64,000 nt of DNA from Janthinobacterium saanense (GTDB taxonomy: Bacteria > Pseudomonadota > Gammaproteobacteria > Burkholderiales > Burkholderiaceae_D), in the NCBI RefSeq assembly GCF_014200675.1, contig NZ_JACHCI010000002.1:248001-312000 (forward strand). The letters are read 5' to 3'. Position 1 is the first letter of the stretch. Every line of letters begins with the position of its first letter. The translations under genes were made by a program, and so were the position numbers. Below, piece by piece: positions 13,938 through 24,995 of the stretch. The notes beneath the pieces were generated by a model. It did not search any database. It was not told where the DNA came from and was given only the letters and a program-made list of their open reading frames with translations.

Positions 13938-14638
13938 TTAAAACGAGTATGTGGGTTGTCGGCGAACAACTTTCAAGTGCGAAAGATAAATAATATGCAA
14001 TCTTGCCTTATCATAATACATCAGCAAAAGCTTGACGATGCCTTTCATTCGAAACTTCAAGATAGGATTAATATGGTCCAGCTCACCATACCCAAGCATG
14101 AGTTGAATGGTGTCCAGATCGTGGCCTTGTGCGGAGAGCCTAGATGCTATTGAGCGTAGGCCAGAATGACTGCTTCCGCCCTTAATTTCCGCGTCCCGAT
14201 ACAGCTTTGTAACGTGACTTTGCAGCGCGTAACAGGCCGCGTAATCGATTTGCTCGCCAGCGCCGCTCGACCCGAAGGGTTAGATAGTCCTCAAGTGCAG
14301 CAACAAGATCACGGTTGGTCGTATACACGCACCGCTGGCGACAACCTTTGTAATGACCGAAGCGACACTTCCTGCCGTAGCTTGCCGCCGACGAACATAA
14401 AATCGCCCACTTCAACCTGCCCTATCTCGGACATGCGCACGCCCATTGGGATATCCATCATCAGCACGTCGCGCTCTGGGGCTAACTGGTGGCGCGGATT
14501 AGATGCCAGTACTGGCCCGGCTTTAGAACGATAGTTGGACGAAAAATACGTCAACTCCCGCAACGTGACTGCCTGGGCCGTGACAGTAGAAATGCGCATC
14601 CCAGCTTGCCCCGCTACAGGCAACCGCATCCCATCCAT
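13938..14638 (-). pseudogene. Decayed tyrosine recombinase (integrase)
   Basis: Three frames together spell a phage-type integrase. The N-terminal part of the catalytic domain (NPRHQLAPERDVLMMDIPMG and VRMSEIGQVEVGD) is in the frame open at 14638-14309. The next piece ([20 protein letters not shown]) is in the frame 14415-14182. The end ([20 protein letters not shown], then [15 protein letters not shown]) is in a third frame ending at 13938. At least two frameshifts separate them. The usual LGH has become LGY and the catalytic Tyr position (HxxPYL) reads HINPIL, so the enzyme is dead. It marks the right end of the island. Confidence 0.85.
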
Positions 14639-14772
14639 CCCCCACCACTTCCCCCTGTCCGCCAGATTTCAACTGAAACAATCTTTCGATAGCCCGAAAC
14701 ATGGCTGTCGTCCTGGGGTCTTATTCTGTACTCATGGCATCGGCCATTCAAGTCCAGAAAGCGAGGCTTATC

Positions 14773-15453
14773 ATGAAAACCAGGATTCCTTTACTTATTC
14801 CACTGCTTACCGTCGGCCTTGCCAGCGTCTGCAGCGCAGCGCTGGCGACCGAGTACGGCAACGTCGTCTCCAGCACGCCTGTGACGGCGCAAGTGGCCGT
14901 ACCACAGCAAAGCTGCCAGAACGTCACGCAAGTGCGCGCCCCCGAAACTTCGGGCGGCGGCGCGGTGGCGGGCGCGCTGATCGGTGGCCTGGCCGGCAAT
15001 GCCATCGGCGGCGGTGCTGGCCGCGCGCTGGCGACTGGCCTCGGTGTGGTGGCGGGCGCGATTACCGGCAACAACATTGAAGCGGCCAATACGCCGCCGC
15101 AGCAAGTCAATACCCTTGTGTGCCAGAACGGGGCCAGCTACGTCAACCGCGTGATCGGCTATGACGTCACCTACGATTACCAGGGCCAGCGCTACCAGGC
15201 CCGTGTGCCGCAAGACCCGGGAGACCGCATTGCCGTGAACGTGTCCGTGTCGGCCACCGGCGACACTTCCTCGCCAGCCGTGATGCAGCAACAAGTGGTG
15301 CCCGCGATGGCCAGCACCACCGTCTACGTCGATAACCCGAACGTGGGCTGGTATCCACCCTATGGTTACTACGGTTATGGAAGTTTCGGCGGGCCGGTAA
15401 TCGGCATAGGCGCACACTTTGGCGGCGGCTTCCACCACGGGCGTCGCTTCTGA
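14773..15453 (+). CDS. Glycine-zipper 2TM outer-envelope protein
   Basis: The 226-residue protein has a Sec signal peptide (about 1-25, ending SAALA) and a glycine-zipper segment at about 59-98 (GGGAVAGALIGGLAGNAIGG) typical of the 17-kDa surface-antigen/SlyB-like family. The second half is beta-rich, and the end is rich in Gly, Tyr and His (YPPYGYYGYG). Such proteins insert in the outer membrane or periplasm, and some affect envelope stability. The start at 14773 has GAGG 7 bases upstream; a longer frame reaches 14701 but has no site. It lies just outside the integrase end of the island and ends at a strong hairpin. Confidence 0.82.
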   Translation: MKTRIPLLIPLLTVGLASVCSAALATEYGNVVSSTPVTAQVAVPQQSCQNVTQVRAPETSGGGAVAGALIGGLAGNAIGGGAGRALATGLGVVAGAITGNNIEAANTPPQQVNTLVCQNGASYVNRVIGYDVTYDYQGQRYQARVPQDPGDRIAVNVSVSATGDTSSPAVMQQQVVPAMASTTVYVDNPNVGWYPPYGYYGYGSFGGPVIGIGAHFGGGFHHGRRF

Positions 15454-15458
15454 TCCGG

Positions 15459-15492
15459 GGCGCCGTTGCCGCCATCGGGCGGCAGCGGCGCC
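15459..15492 (+). terminator. Terminator-like hairpin after the glycine-zipper gene
   Basis: A 15-bp stem with one mismatch (15459-15473 with 15478-15492) and a tetraloop ATCG begins 6 bases after the stop codon. No U-run follows, but the stem is very stable and separates this gene from the efflux operon. Confidence 0.6.
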
Positions 15493-15537
15493 GCTGTTAC
15501 GGACGCGGCCATAAAAATTATGTGCCGCGTGTAGACT

Positions 15538-15564
15538 TTGACATTGTAAATAAGAAATTATTAG
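15538..15564 (+). promoter_or_regulatory. Candidate promoter of the efflux operon
   Basis: TTGACA at 15538-15543 is followed, in a locally AT-rich stretch, by TATTAG after 15 bases. The spacing is short of ideal, so this is a tentative call. It precedes the start of the membrane-fusion gene at 15574. Confidence 0.35.
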
Positions 15565-15573
15565 GGGTAATAG

Positions 15574-16821
15574 ATGACGCGTTCTGCCCAGACCGTTTTT
15601 CCTGTGCGCGCTGCGGGGCGCATTCTGCCGTGGTTGCTGGTGGGCCTGTTGGCCGTAGCCGGCGTTGGCGGCTGGTGGTGGCACTCGCATCAACAGGCCC
15701 AGGGCCAGGCTGCAGGCCAGTCGCATGACGGTGGTGGTGGCCGCGCGCATGGAGGGCCGGGGGGCAGGGCTGCGCCGCCATCGCCGGTTTCCGTACAAGT
15801 GGCGCGCAAGCAAGACATCCGCGTGCTGGTCACCGCCATCGGCAATATTGCCGCCTCGAATACGGCCATCGTGCATGCCCAGGTCAGCGGCGTGCTGCAG
15901 CGCCTCGATTTTGTCGAAGGCCAGCAGGTGAAAGCCGGCCAGTTGCTGGCACAAATCGATCCGCGCTCGTTCCAGGCCAGCCTGGACCAGTCGCAAGGCG
16001 CGCTGCTGCGCGACCAGGCGCAGCTGGAAAACGCCAGGATCGACCTGGTCCGCTACCAGGGTTTGCTGGCCAAGGATGCGATTCCGAAACAACAGCTCGA
16101 TACCCAGGTAGCGCTGGTGCATCAGCTGGAAGGCACGGTGAAACTGGATCAGGCCGCCGTCGCCAGTGCCCAGCTGCAATTGTCCTACACCCGCGTGACG
16201 GCGCCGATAGCGGGCAGGGTGGGTCTCAAGCAGGTTGACCTGGGCAATGTGATCCAGCCTACGGATGCGAATGGCGTGGTGATCATTACGCAAACCCGGC
16301 CCATCGCTTTGACGTTTGCCGTGCCGGCCAGCAATATCCCCGTGATCTCAAAGCGCCTGCACGGCGGCGTGGCCATGCCCGTGCAAGCGTTTGACCGTGG
16401 CGGCAAGCAGCCCCTGGCCGTGGGCACGGTGGCCACCGTGGACAATAGCATCGACGTGACCACCGACACCATCAAGGTCAAGGCGCTGTTCCCGAATCTT
16501 GATGACAGCCTGTTCCCGAACCAGGCCGTCAACGTCAGCCTGCAGCTCGACACCCTGCACGATGTGCTGGCCGTGCCGCAGGCGGCCGTGCTGCGCGGCG
16601 CGCAGGGCGCGTATGTGTATGTGGTGGGGGCGGATAACAAAGTCAGTGTGCATGTGGTGCAGCCGGGCGCGTCCGATGCCAGCTGGGTGGCTGTGCAGGG
16701 CGACTTGCAGGCCGGTGACCGGGTAGTGATCGATGGCGGCGACCGCTTGCGGCCCGGGGCCACGGTGGAGGTGATTACAGCGCAGGCGCAGCAGCATGCC
16801 GCCCCGGCAGTTGCACACTGA
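15574..16821 (+). CDS. mdtA: RND efflux membrane-fusion protein, MdtA-like
   Basis: The 415-residue periplasmic adaptor has an N-terminal membrane anchor (about 18-36), a Gly/His linker, then the barrel-sandwich and hairpin domains: HAQVSGVLQRLDFVEGQQVK, LLAQIDPRSF and TRVTAPIAGRVGL. It links inner-membrane pumps to the outer-membrane channel. AGGGG lies 6 bases before ATG 15574. It is first in a four-gene operon mdtA-mdtB-mdtC-oprM type. The two pumps downstream, rather than one, point to the MdtABC branch, known in E. coli for export of bile salts, novobiocin and other compounds; the substrate here is not known. Confidence 0.92.
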   Translation: MTRSAQTVFPVRAAGRILPWLLVGLLAVAGVGGWWWHSHQQAQGQAAGQSHDGGGGRAHGGPGGRAAPPSPVSVQVARKQDIRVLVTAIGNIAASNTAIVHAQVSGVLQRLDFVEGQQVKAGQLLAQIDPRSFQASLDQSQGALLRDQAQLENARIDLVRYQGLLAKDAIPKQQLDTQVALVHQLEGTVKLDQAAVASAQLQLSYTRVTAPIAGRVGLKQVDLGNVIQPTDANGVVIITQTRPIALTFAVPASNIPVISKRLHGGVAMPVQAFDRGGKQPLAVGTVATVDNSIDVTTDTIKVKALFPNLDDSLFPNQAVNVSLQLDTLHDVLAVPQAAVLRGAQGAYVYVVGADNKVSVHVVQPGASDASWVAVQGDLQAGDRVVIDGGDRLRPGATVEVITAQAQQHAAPAVAH

Positions 16822-16837
16822 GTAGCGGGAACCACGC

Positions 16838-19800
16838 ATGAATCCCTCGAAGATTTTTATTGAACGGCCGGTGGCCACGGCGCTGCTGATGGTGGCGATT
16901 TTGCTGGCCGGCATGCTGGCCTACCGCTTGCTGCCGCTGTCGGCCTTGCCGGAAGTCGATTACCCCACGATAGAAGTGACCACCCTGTATCCGGGCGCCA
17001 GTCCGGACGTGATGTCAACCACCGTGACGGCGCCGCTGGAGCGCCAGTTCGGCCAGATGCCGGGCTTGAGCCAGATGACCTCGACCAGTTCCGGCGGCGC
17101 TTCCGTGATCACCCTGCGCTTTTCGCTGGGCCTGTCGCTGGACGTGGCCGAACAGGAAGTGCAGGCCGCCATCAATGCCGGCAGCAATCTGCTGCCGACC
17201 GATTTGCCCATGCCGCCCGTGTACAGCAAGGTCAACCCGGCCGACGCGCCGGTGCTGACGATCGCCATCACTTCGCCCACCATGGCGGTGACGGCGCTGC
17301 ACGATCTGGTGGAAAACCGGCTGGCGCCCAAGCTGTCGCAAGTCGATGGCGTGGGGCTGGTCAGCATTGCCGGTGGACGCCGGCCCGCCGTGCGCATCCG
17401 CGCCAATCCGCAGGCGCTGACCAATCTGGGCCTGGCGCTCGACGATGTGCGCACCGCCATCGTGGCGGCCAACGTCAACCAGGCCAAGGGCAGTTTTGAC
17501 GGTGCCCAGCGCGCCTCCACCATCGACGCCAACGACCAGCTGAAATCGGCGGCCGAATACCAGGACGTGATCATCGCCTGGAAAAATGGCAATCCCCTGC
17601 GCCTGAAAGATGTAGCCAGCGTGGTCGATGACGCGGAAAACCTGCACCTGGCCGCCTGGTCCGACCGCACGCCGGGCGTGATCCTCAATGTGCAGCGCCA
17701 GCCGGGCGCCAATGTGATCCAGACGGTAGAGCGCGTGCGCGCGCTGCTGCCCAAGCTGCAAGCTTCGCTGCCCGAGGCGATGCAGGTGCAGGTGATCGCC
17801 GACCGCACGACCACTATCCGCGCCTCGGTCGACGATACCCAGTTCGAGCTGATGCTGTCGATTGCGCTAGTGATCATGGTGATCTTTTTGTTCCTGCGCA
17901 GCGCCAGCGCCACCGTGATCCCCAGCGTGGCCGTGCCGCTGTCGCTGGTGGGCACTTTCGGCGTGATTTACCTGGCCGGTTTTTCCATCAACAACCTGAC
18001 CCTGATGGCGCTGACGATTTCCACCGGTTTCGTGGTCGATGACGCCATCGTCATGATCGAAAATATCGCCCGCTACGTGGAAGAGGGCGAAACGCCGATG
18101 GCGGCCGCGCTGAAGGGGAGTAAACAGATCGGCTTTACCATCATTTCGCTGACGATTTCGCTGCTGGCCGTGCTGATACCGCTGCTGTTCATGGGCGACG
18201 TGGTGGGACGTCTGTTCCATGAATTTGCCATCACCCTGGCCGTGGCCATCCTGATTTCCGCCTTCGTGTCGCTGACCCTGACGCCGATGATGAGCGCGCG
18301 CCTGCTGCGCCCCGAGCACGAGCGGCGCCAGAGTCGCCTGGGCGCCTGGAGTGAACGCAGCTTCAATGCGCTGGTCAGCCGCTACGGTGTGGCGCTGGAC
18401 TGGGTGCTGGACCGTCCGCGCATGGCCATGCTGGTGTTTGCGGCGACGCTGGTCCTGACCGGCTTGCTGTACGTGGTGGTGCCGAAGGGATTTTTCCCCG
18501 TGCAGGATACGGGTTTGCTGCAAGTGATCACGGAAGCGACGCAAACGACCTCGTTTGACGCCATGGGCAAGCGCCAGCAGGCGATCGCCGATGTTATCTT
18601 GCGCGATCCCGATGTGGACCACTTGGCGTCGTTTATCGGCGTCGATGGCGACAATCCCACGCTCAACACGGGCCGCATGCAAGTCACGCTCAAGCCGTTT
18701 GCCGAGCGTAGTTCGGCCGCGCCCGAGATCATCCGCCGCCTGACGGCCAGCACCTCGCATGTGCCGGGCATCACCGCCTATTTCCAGGCCGTGCAGGACC
18801 TGACCATCGAAGACCGCATTTCAAAGACCCAGTACCAGTTCCTGCTCAGTTCACCGGACCAGGCCCAGCTGAGCGCTGCCGCCACCAGCCTGCTGGCGAA
18901 ACTGAAAACCCTGCCGGACCTGGCCGACGTGGCCAGCGACTTGCAGCAGCAGGGCCAGCAAGCCTATGTGCAGATCGACCGCGAAGCGGCCGGCCGCCTG
19001 GGCGTGACGGTGGCGGCCATCGATACGGCGCTGTATAACGCCTTCGGCCAGCGTTTGATTTCGACCATTTACACGCAAACGTCGCAATACCGCGTGGTGC
19101 TGGAAGCGGCCGGTGGCGCCAATGGCGGGCCGGACGCCATCGCCGGCCTGTACGTGCCCGGTTCCAGCGTCAACGCCGCCGGCGTGACCACAGTGGTGCA
19201 GGTGCCGCTCGCTTCGGTGGCGCACATCGTCAACCGGCTTGCGCCGCTGGCCGTCAATCATGTGGGCCAGTTCCCGGCCGTGACGATATCGTTCAACCTG
19301 GCTCCTGGCGCGGCGCTGGGCCATGCCGTGGACGCCATCAAGGCGCAGGAAGCGTCGCTGCATTTCCCGGCCAGCGTGGAAACCAGCTTCCAGGGTGCGG
19401 CGGCCGCCTTCCAGGCGTCATTGAGCAGCACCGTGATGCTGATCCTGGCCGCCGTGGTCACCATGTATATCGTGCTGGGCGTGCTGTATGAAAGTTATAT
19501 CCACCCGCTGACCATCCTCTCGACCCTGCCGTCGGCCGGCCTGGGCGCGCTTTTGGCCTTGCTGGTGGCGGGCGAAGACCTGGGTATCGTCGCCATCATT
19601 GGCATCGTGCTGCTGATCGGTATCGTCAAGAAGAACGCCATCATGATGATCGACTTCGCCCTGTATGCCGAGCGCGAGGAAGGCATGGCGCCGCGCCAGG
19701 CCATCCACCAGGCGTGTTTGCTGCGTTTCCGGCCCATTTTGATGACCACCATGGCAGCCTTGCTGGGCGCCTTGCCGCTGATGCTGGGCACGGGTGTGGG

Positions 19801-19984
19801 CCATGAGCTGCGCCATCCGCTGGGCGTGACCATGGTGGGCGGCCTGCTGGTGAGCCAGTTGCTGACCCTGTTTTCCACCCCGGTGATCTATCTGGGCTTT
19901 GCCGCCTGGGCAAAATCGTTTGCCGACTGGCGTGCACGCCGCGCCGCTGTCCGTGAAGCCCATGATGCAGGGAGCGCTGCATGA
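16838..19984 (+). CDS. mdtB: RND multidrug efflux transporter, MdtB-like
   Basis: The 1048-residue protein has the duplicated RND architecture: TM1, a large periplasmic loop, TM2-6, then a repeat. The N-terminus ([14 protein letters not shown]) and PGASPD are family-typical, and TM4 carries the proton-relay pair in [14 protein letters not shown]. The second half has [15 protein letters not shown]. In E. coli MdtB and MdtC assemble as a B2C trimer, and the gene order here fits the same. The start has GGGAA upstream, and its stop overlaps the mdtC start in ATGA. Confidence 0.93.
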   Translation: MNPSKIFIERPVATALLMVAILLAGMLAYRLLPLSALPEVDYPTIEVTTLYPGASPDVMSTTVTAPLERQFGQMPGLSQMTSTSSGGASVITLRFSLGLSLDVAEQEVQAAINAGSNLLPTDLPMPPVYSKVNPADAPVLTIAITSPTMAVTALHDLVENRLAPKLSQVDGVGLVSIAGGRRPAVRIRANPQALTNLGLALDDVRTAIVAANVNQAKGSFDGAQRASTIDANDQLKSAAEYQDVIIAWKNGNPLRLKDVASVVDDAENLHLAAWSDRTPGVILNVQRQPGANVIQTVERVRALLPKLQASLPEAMQVQVIADRTTTIRASVDDTQFELMLSIALVIMVIFLFLRSASATVIPSVAVPLSLVGTFGVIYLAGFSINNLTLMALTISTGFVVDDAIVMIENIARYVEEGETPMAAALKGSKQIGFTIISLTISLLAVLIPLLFMGDVVGRLFHEFAITLAVAILISAFVSLTLTPMMSARLLRPEHERRQSRLGAWSERSFNALVSRYGVALDWVLDRPRMAMLVFAATLVLTGLLYVVVPKGFFPVQDTGLLQVITEATQTTSFDAMGKRQQAIADVILRDPDVDHLASFIGVDGDNPTLNTGRMQVTLKPFAERSSAAPEIIRRLTASTSHVPGITAYFQAVQDLTIEDRISKTQYQFLLSSPDQAQLSAAATSLLAKLKTLPDLADVASDLQQQGQQAYVQIDREAAGRLGVTVAAIDTALYNAFGQRLISTIYTQTSQYRVVLEAAGGANGGPDAIAGLYVPGSSVNAAGVTTVVQVPLASVAHIVNRLAPLAVNHVGQFPAVTISFNLAPGAALGHAVDAIKAQEASLHFPASVETSFQGAAAAFQASLSSTVMLILAAVVTMYIVLGVLYESYIHPLTILSTLPSAGLGALLALLVAGEDLGIVAIIGIVLLIGIVKKNAIMMIDFALYAEREEGMAPRQAIHQACLLRFRPILMTTMAALLGALPLMLGTGVGHELRHPLGVTMVGGLLVSQLLTLFSTPVIYLGFAAWAKSFADWRARRAAVREAHDAGSAA

Positions 19985-22900
19985 ATATCTCTGCGCCGTT
20001 TATCGCGCGGCCCGTCGCCACCACCTTGCTGACCCTGGCAGTGGCGCTGGCCGGGGTGCTGGGCTTCATGCTGCTGCCCATTGCACCCTTGCCGCAAGTG
20101 GATTTCCCCACCATTTCGGTCAGCGCCAGCCTGCCTGGCGCCAGCCCCGACACCATGGCGGCCACCGTGGCCACGCCGCTGGAACGGTCGCTGGGCAGCA
20201 TCGCCGGCGTCAATGAAATCACTTCGCGCTCATCCCTGGGCTCGACCAGCATCACCATGCAGTTTGAACTGGACCGCGACATCGACGGCGCGGCGCGCGA
20301 CGTGCAGGCGGCCATCAACGCGGCCCGCACCTTGCTGCCGACCGGCTTGCCCAGCAACCCGACTTACCGCAAAGTGAACCCGGCCGATGCGCCCATCATG
20401 ATTCTGGCGCTCACTTCATCGACCCTGACGCGCGGCCAGATGTATGACGCGGCGTCCACCGTGCTGGCGCAGCGTTTGTCGCAAGTCGAGGGCATAGGCC
20501 AGGTGAACGTGGGCGGCGGCGCCTTGCCGGCCGTGCGCGTGGAACTGGACCCGGACAAGCTGGCCGCCAAGGGCATCGGCATCGACACCGTGCGCACGGC
20601 CATTACGTCCACCAATGCCAACCGGCCCAAGGGATCGGTGGAGCAGGATGGACGCAGCTGGCAAATCGGCGCCAACGACCAGGCGCGCACGGCGGCCGAC
20701 TATGCGCCAGTGCTGCTCAGCTACCGCGATGGCGCCGCCGTGCGCCTGCGCGACGTGGCCACCTTGAGCGATTCGGTGCAGGATGTGCGCAATTACGGCG
20801 TGGCCAATGGCAAGCCGGCCATTGCGCTATTCCTGCTCAAGCAGCCGGGCGCCAACATCATCGAGACGGTGGAACGCGTGCGCGCCTTGCTGCCGCGCCT
20901 GCAAGCCTCGATCCCGGCCGCCATCGACATGAATGTCATCAGCGACCGCACACCGACCATCCGCGCCTCGCTGCGTGAAGTGGAGCGCTCGCTGGCGATC
21001 GCCATCGGCCTGGTGGTGCTGGTGGTGCTGGCCTTCTTGCGCAACTGGCGCGCCGCCTTGCTGCCTGCCGTGGCCGTGCCAGTCTCGCTGGCGGGGACTT
21101 TGGGCGTGATGTATTTGTGCGGCTACAGCCTGGATAACCTGTCGGCGATGGCGCTGACGGTGGCCACCGGTTTTGTGGTCGATGACGCCATCGTGGTGCT
21201 GGAAAATATCTCGCGCCATATGGAACAGGGCATGGGACCGCGCGAAGCGGCCTTGAAAGGAGCGCGTGAAATCGGCTTCACGGTGGTCTCCATCAGTATC
21301 AGCCTGATCGCCGTGTTCATTCCGCTGCTGCTGATGGGTGGCGTGGTGGGGCGGCTGTTCCGCGAGTTTGCCGTGGTCCTGTCGACGGCGATCCTGATTT
21401 CCATGTTCGTTTCGCTGAGCACCACGCCGATGATGGCGTCGGTGCTGCTCAAGCCACCCACGCACAAGCGGCCAGGCAAGGTGGGGGCGGCGCTGGCACG
21501 GGCCAGCCGGCGCGTGATGCGCGGCTACCGGCGCTCGCTGGCCTGGACCTTGCGCCACCAGCCGGTGGCCATTATCGCCTTGCTGGCGGTCATCGGCCTG
21601 AACGTGTTCCTGTACACGGCCATCCCCAAGACCTTCTTTCCGCAGCAGGATACGGGCGTGATCGTCGGCAGCGTGCAGGCCGATCAGGGCAGTTCCTTCC
21701 AGATCATGCAGCAGCGCGTGGACCGCTTCGTGGCGATCCTGCGCGCCGATCCGGCGGTGGCCAATGTCAGCGGTTCCACCGGCGGTAACCAGATCAATAC
21801 GGCCAACTTCTATATCACGTTAAAACCCCTGGCCCAGCGCAAGCTGGCCGTCGACGCGGTGGTGGCGCGCCTGCGCGGCCGGCTGTCGCATGAACCGGGC
21901 GCCAATCTGTTCCTGGTGCCGGTGCAGGATATCCGCATCGGCGGACGGCAAGCCAACGCGCAGTATCAATACACTTTGCAGGGCGACGATATCGACACCT
22001 TGCGCACCTGGGAGCCGCGTATCCGCAACGCGCTGGTCAAACTGCCGGAACTGACCGACGTCAATAGCGACCAGCAGGACAAGGGCGCGCAAACGGCGCT
22101 GCAGGTGGACCGCGATGCGGCGGCCCGCCTGGGCATCAGCATGAGCACCCTCGATAACACCTTGAACGACGCCTTCGGCCAGCGCCAGGTGGGGGTGATC
22201 TACAACCCGCTGAACCAGTACCGCGTGGTGATGGAGCTGGCCAGCCCGTATCTGCAAGGCCCGGAGACGCTGAAAAAGCTGTATGTGAGCAGCGCTTCGG
22301 GCGCGCAAGTGCCGCTGTCCGCGTTTACCACGATAGCGCCGCGCAATACGCCGCTGTCTGTCAACCACCAGGGCGGCAGCCCGGCGTCCACCGTCAGTTT
22401 CAACCTGCCGCTGAATATGTCGCTGTCAGAGGCGACCGGTGCCATCGACAAGGCCATGCAGGGCCTGGGCTTGCCGGCTTCCGTGCGCGGCAGCTTCCAG
22501 GGCACGGCAAACGCCTTCCAGCAATCGTTGTCCTCGCAGCCGATACTGATCGCGGCGGCCATCGTCACGGTGTATCTGGTATTGGGCATGCTGTATGAAA
22601 GCCTGGTCCACCCGATCACCATTTTGTCTACCCTGCCATCGGCCGGCGTGGGCGCCTTGCTGGCCCTGATGCTATTTAAGACGCAGTTTTCCATCATCGC
22701 CCTGATCGGCGTGATCCTGTTGATCGGCATCGTCAAGAAGAACGCCATCATGATGATCGACTTCGCCATCACACGCCAGCGTGCCGGCCATATGGGGGCG
22801 GGAGCCGCCATTTTCCGTGCCGCCAACCTGCGCTTGCGTCCCATCCTGATGACGACGGTGGCGGCCATCTTCGGCGCCATCCCGCTGGCCGTGGGCAGCG

Positions 22901-23088
22901 GCGACGGTGCGGAACTGCGCCAGCCGCTGGGTATCGCCATCGTCGGCGGCCTGATTTTGAGCCAGTTGCTGACCTTGTACACCACGCCTGTCGTGTATGT
23001 GCTGATGGACCGTTTGCGCCGCCAGGGCAGTCAAGCTGTACCTGCACCGGACGCCGGGCTTTCCCCTTCCACCCTTATCGCCAGGTAG
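19981..23088 (+). CDS. mdtC: RND multidrug efflux transporter, MdtC-like
   Basis: The 1035-residue second pump starts within the last codons of mdtB (ATGA overlap). It has the N-terminal [35 protein letters not shown], the TM4 pair in [14 protein letters not shown], and [15 protein letters not shown] in the second half. It is similar to but clearly distinct from MdtB, so the pair is a hetero-oligomeric pump rather than a recent tandem duplicate. The outer-membrane factor begins 4 bases after its stop. Confidence 0.93.
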   Translation: MNISAPFIARPVATTLLTLAVALAGVLGFMLLPIAPLPQVDFPTISVSASLPGASPDTMAATVATPLERSLGSIAGVNEITSRSSLGSTSITMQFELDRDIDGAARDVQAAINAARTLLPTGLPSNPTYRKVNPADAPIMILALTSSTLTRGQMYDAASTVLAQRLSQVEGIGQVNVGGGALPAVRVELDPDKLAAKGIGIDTVRTAITSTNANRPKGSVEQDGRSWQIGANDQARTAADYAPVLLSYRDGAAVRLRDVATLSDSVQDVRNYGVANGKPAIALFLLKQPGANIIETVERVRALLPRLQASIPAAIDMNVISDRTPTIRASLREVERSLAIAIGLVVLVVLAFLRNWRAALLPAVAVPVSLAGTLGVMYLCGYSLDNLSAMALTVATGFVVDDAIVVLENISRHMEQGMGPREAALKGAREIGFTVVSISISLIAVFIPLLLMGGVVGRLFREFAVVLSTAILISMFVSLSTTPMMASVLLKPPTHKRPGKVGAALARASRRVMRGYRRSLAWTLRHQPVAIIALLAVIGLNVFLYTAIPKTFFPQQDTGVIVGSVQADQGSSFQIMQQRVDRFVAILRADPAVANVSGSTGGNQINTANFYITLKPLAQRKLAVDAVVARLRGRLSHEPGANLFLVPVQDIRIGGRQANAQYQYTLQGDDIDTLRTWEPRIRNALVKLPELTDVNSDQQDKGAQTALQVDRDAAARLGISMSTLDNTLNDAFGQRQVGVIYNPLNQYRVVMELASPYLQGPETLKKLYVSSASGAQVPLSAFTTIAPRNTPLSVNHQGGSPASTVSFNLPLNMSLSEATGAIDKAMQGLGLPASVRGSFQGTANAFQQSLSSQPILIAAAIVTVYLVLGMLYESLVHPITILSTLPSAGVGALLALMLFKTQFSIIALIGVILLIGIVKKNAIMMIDFAITRQRAGHMGAGAAIFRAANLRLRPILMTTVAAIFGAIPLAVGSGDGAELRQPLGIAIVGGLILSQLLTLYTTPVVYVLMDRLRRQGSQAVPAPDAGLSPSTLIAR

Positions 23089-23092
23089 CGCC

Positions 23093-24544
23093 ATGCACAA
23101 CCGTGTTCTTCATCTCCCCCGTTTTGTCTTTTGCCTGCCCTTGTTGCTGAGCGCCTGCGCCGTGACGCGCGTGGCGCCGCCACCGCCCGTTACCGCACCC
23201 GCCGCATTCAAGGAAGACACGCCGTGGCAGCGCGGCACAGGCGCCGCCGCTGCAGTTGCCGTCCCCGACGACTGGTGGACCTTGTTCGGCGACCCGCAAC
23301 TCAATGCACTCGAAGCGCGCCTGATCGTCGGCAATGAAAATCTGAAATCGCTGGCGGCCCAGCTGGCCAGCGCCCGCGCCGCGGTCGAAGCGAGCCGCAG
23401 CGCCCTGTATCCGACGCTGTCGGTGTCGGCCGGCGCCACCCGCGATGGCAATCCCGCGCAGACGACTGGCAATGGCGGCAATGGCGGCAGCATCAGCAAT
23501 ACCGCCAACAGCATGACCCTGGGGGCCAGCGCGGCCTGGGAAGTCGACCTGTGGGGCCGGCTGTCGCAAGCCAGCGAGGGAGCGCAGGCAAGCGCGCAAG
23601 CGAGCTTTGATGATCTGGCGGCGGCCCGTTTGTCGGCCCAGTCCACCCTGGCGCAAACCTATTTTTCGCTGCGCACCAGCGACGCCCAGCTTGACTTGCT
23701 GACGCGCAGCGTGGCCGCCTATCAGCGTTCGCTCGATTTGACGCAAGCGCGCTACGATGGCGGCGTGGCGGCGCGCAGCGATGTGCTGCAGGCGCAGACC
23801 CAGCTCAAGAGCGCCCAGGCCCAGCAAGCCGATATGGCCGCGCAGCGGGCAACCCTGGAACACGCAATCGCCGTCCTGCTGGGCATTCCACCGAGCGCCT
23901 TGGAAGTGGCGGGCGTGGCGGGTTTGCCCGCCGTGCCGCCGGTGCCGGCATTGCTGCCGTCCACCTTGCTGGAGCGGCGGCCCGATATCGCCGCCGCGCA
24001 GCGCCGCGTGGCGGCCGCCTACGCACAGATCGGCGTGGCCGACGCCAGTTATTTCCCGGCCCTGTCGCTGTCGGCCAGCGCAGGCTACCGCAATACCTCG
24101 CTATCGAATTTGGTCAGCGCACCGAATTTCCTCTGGTCGCTGGGATCGAGCCTGACCGAAGCCATATTCGATGGCGGACAGCGCAAGCTGGCCAGCGCGC
24201 AGGCGAGGGCGGCGGCCGACCAGGCCACCAGCACCTATCGTCAGTCGGTCTTGACGGCCTTGCAGGAAGTCGAGGACAACCTGGTGCTGGCCAGCCGCCT
24301 GCAGGAAGAAGTGGCTTACCAGGCCGACGCCGTGGCGGCGGCGCAGCGCAACCTGACGATCACGAACGACCAGTACGCGGGCGGCACCGTCAGCTATCTG
24401 AATGTGGTCACCGCGCAGACGGCGGCTTTTACCAGCGAAAGCAGCTTGCTGTCGGTGCAGAACCGGCAATTGGCGGCCACGGCGATCCTGCTGAAAAATA
24501 TAGCAGGGCGCTGGGATACTATTACTCCAGGCAGCAAGGGTTAG
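23093..24544 (+). CDS. Outer-membrane efflux lipoprotein, NodT/OprM family
   Basis: The 483-residue channel begins with a lipoprotein signal (LLLSAC, Cys at about 20) followed by WWTLFGDPQLN, the standard OprM/NodT opening. Two outer-membrane-efflux repeats follow, with ERRPDIAAAQRRVAAAYAQI and a Gln/Ala-rich helix region. It completes a tripartite pump with the preceding adaptor and two transporters, so this operon does not need an external TolC. Only 4 bases separate it from mdtC. Confidence 0.92.
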   Translation: MHNRVLHLPRFVFCLPLLLSACAVTRVAPPPPVTAPAAFKEDTPWQRGTGAAAAVAVPDDWWTLFGDPQLNALEARLIVGNENLKSLAAQLASARAAVEASRSALYPTLSVSAGATRDGNPAQTTGNGGNGGSISNTANSMTLGASAAWEVDLWGRLSQASEGAQASAQASFDDLAAARLSAQSTLAQTYFSLRTSDAQLDLLTRSVAAYQRSLDLTQARYDGGVAARSDVLQAQTQLKSAQAQQADMAAQRATLEHAIAVLLGIPPSALEVAGVAGLPAVPPVPALLPSTLLERRPDIAAAQRRVAAAYAQIGVADASYFPALSLSASAGYRNTSLSNLVSAPNFLWSLGSSLTEAIFDGGQRKLASAQARAAADQATSTYRQSVLTALQEVEDNLVLASRLQEEVAYQADAVAAAQRNLTITNDQYAGGTVSYLNVVTAQTAAFTSESSLLSVQNRQLAATAILLKNIAGRWDTITPGSKG

Positions 24545-24666
24545 CAGCTTTATGTCAGATGTCATCATATTTTTGCCAACAGAAACATGATCGACATGGC
24601 AGGGGAGCAAGATGGAATCAGATGCAGCGCTACGGTGCATCGCTTCCACCTTCAAGGAGAATGATC

Positions 24667-24873
24667 ATGAACGTCGATTATCAAATCAGCAGCAGGAGCT
24701 CCCACGCCGTCTGTGCCGTAATCGCCCTGGCCGCCACGGCCGTCCTGATGTGGCTGGTCTTCACGGTGGCCGGCGATTATTACGTGGCCGATGCACAGGC
24801 CGCCGCTATTGCCACCCAAACCGTGGCGCTACAGGATATTCCCGCCTCCAGCATCGTCCACGTCCATCCATAG
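24667..24873 (+). CDS. Small membrane protein (68 aa)
   Basis: ATG at 24667 has a perfect AAGGAG at 7 bases. The protein has one hydrophobic helix (about 13-37: AVCAVIALAATAVLMWLVFT) and a short soluble tail, so it is probably a single-pass inner-membrane protein. It lies 122 bases after the efflux operon. It could assist the pump or be independent, and the sequence does not decide. No family is recognised. Confidence 0.6.
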   Translation: MNVDYQISSRSSHAVCAVIALAATAVLMWLVFTVAGDYYVADAQAAAIATQTVALQDIPASSIVHVHP

Positions 24874-24995
24874 CGGCGCACGGGCTTATGTTACAGATGA
24901 CATATTCGATGGCCCGGACCGACATGGCGATGCGCTCAAGACGCGCGAGAATACATTCAGCGCGCCACTGCCGGCGCGGCCGACAGGAGAACGCT

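Noticed and set aside
14791..16293. 500-codon minus-strand frame over the glycine-zipper gene and the membrane-fusion gene
   Set aside because: It spans two unrelated real genes and an intergenic hairpin, so it cannot be a real protein.
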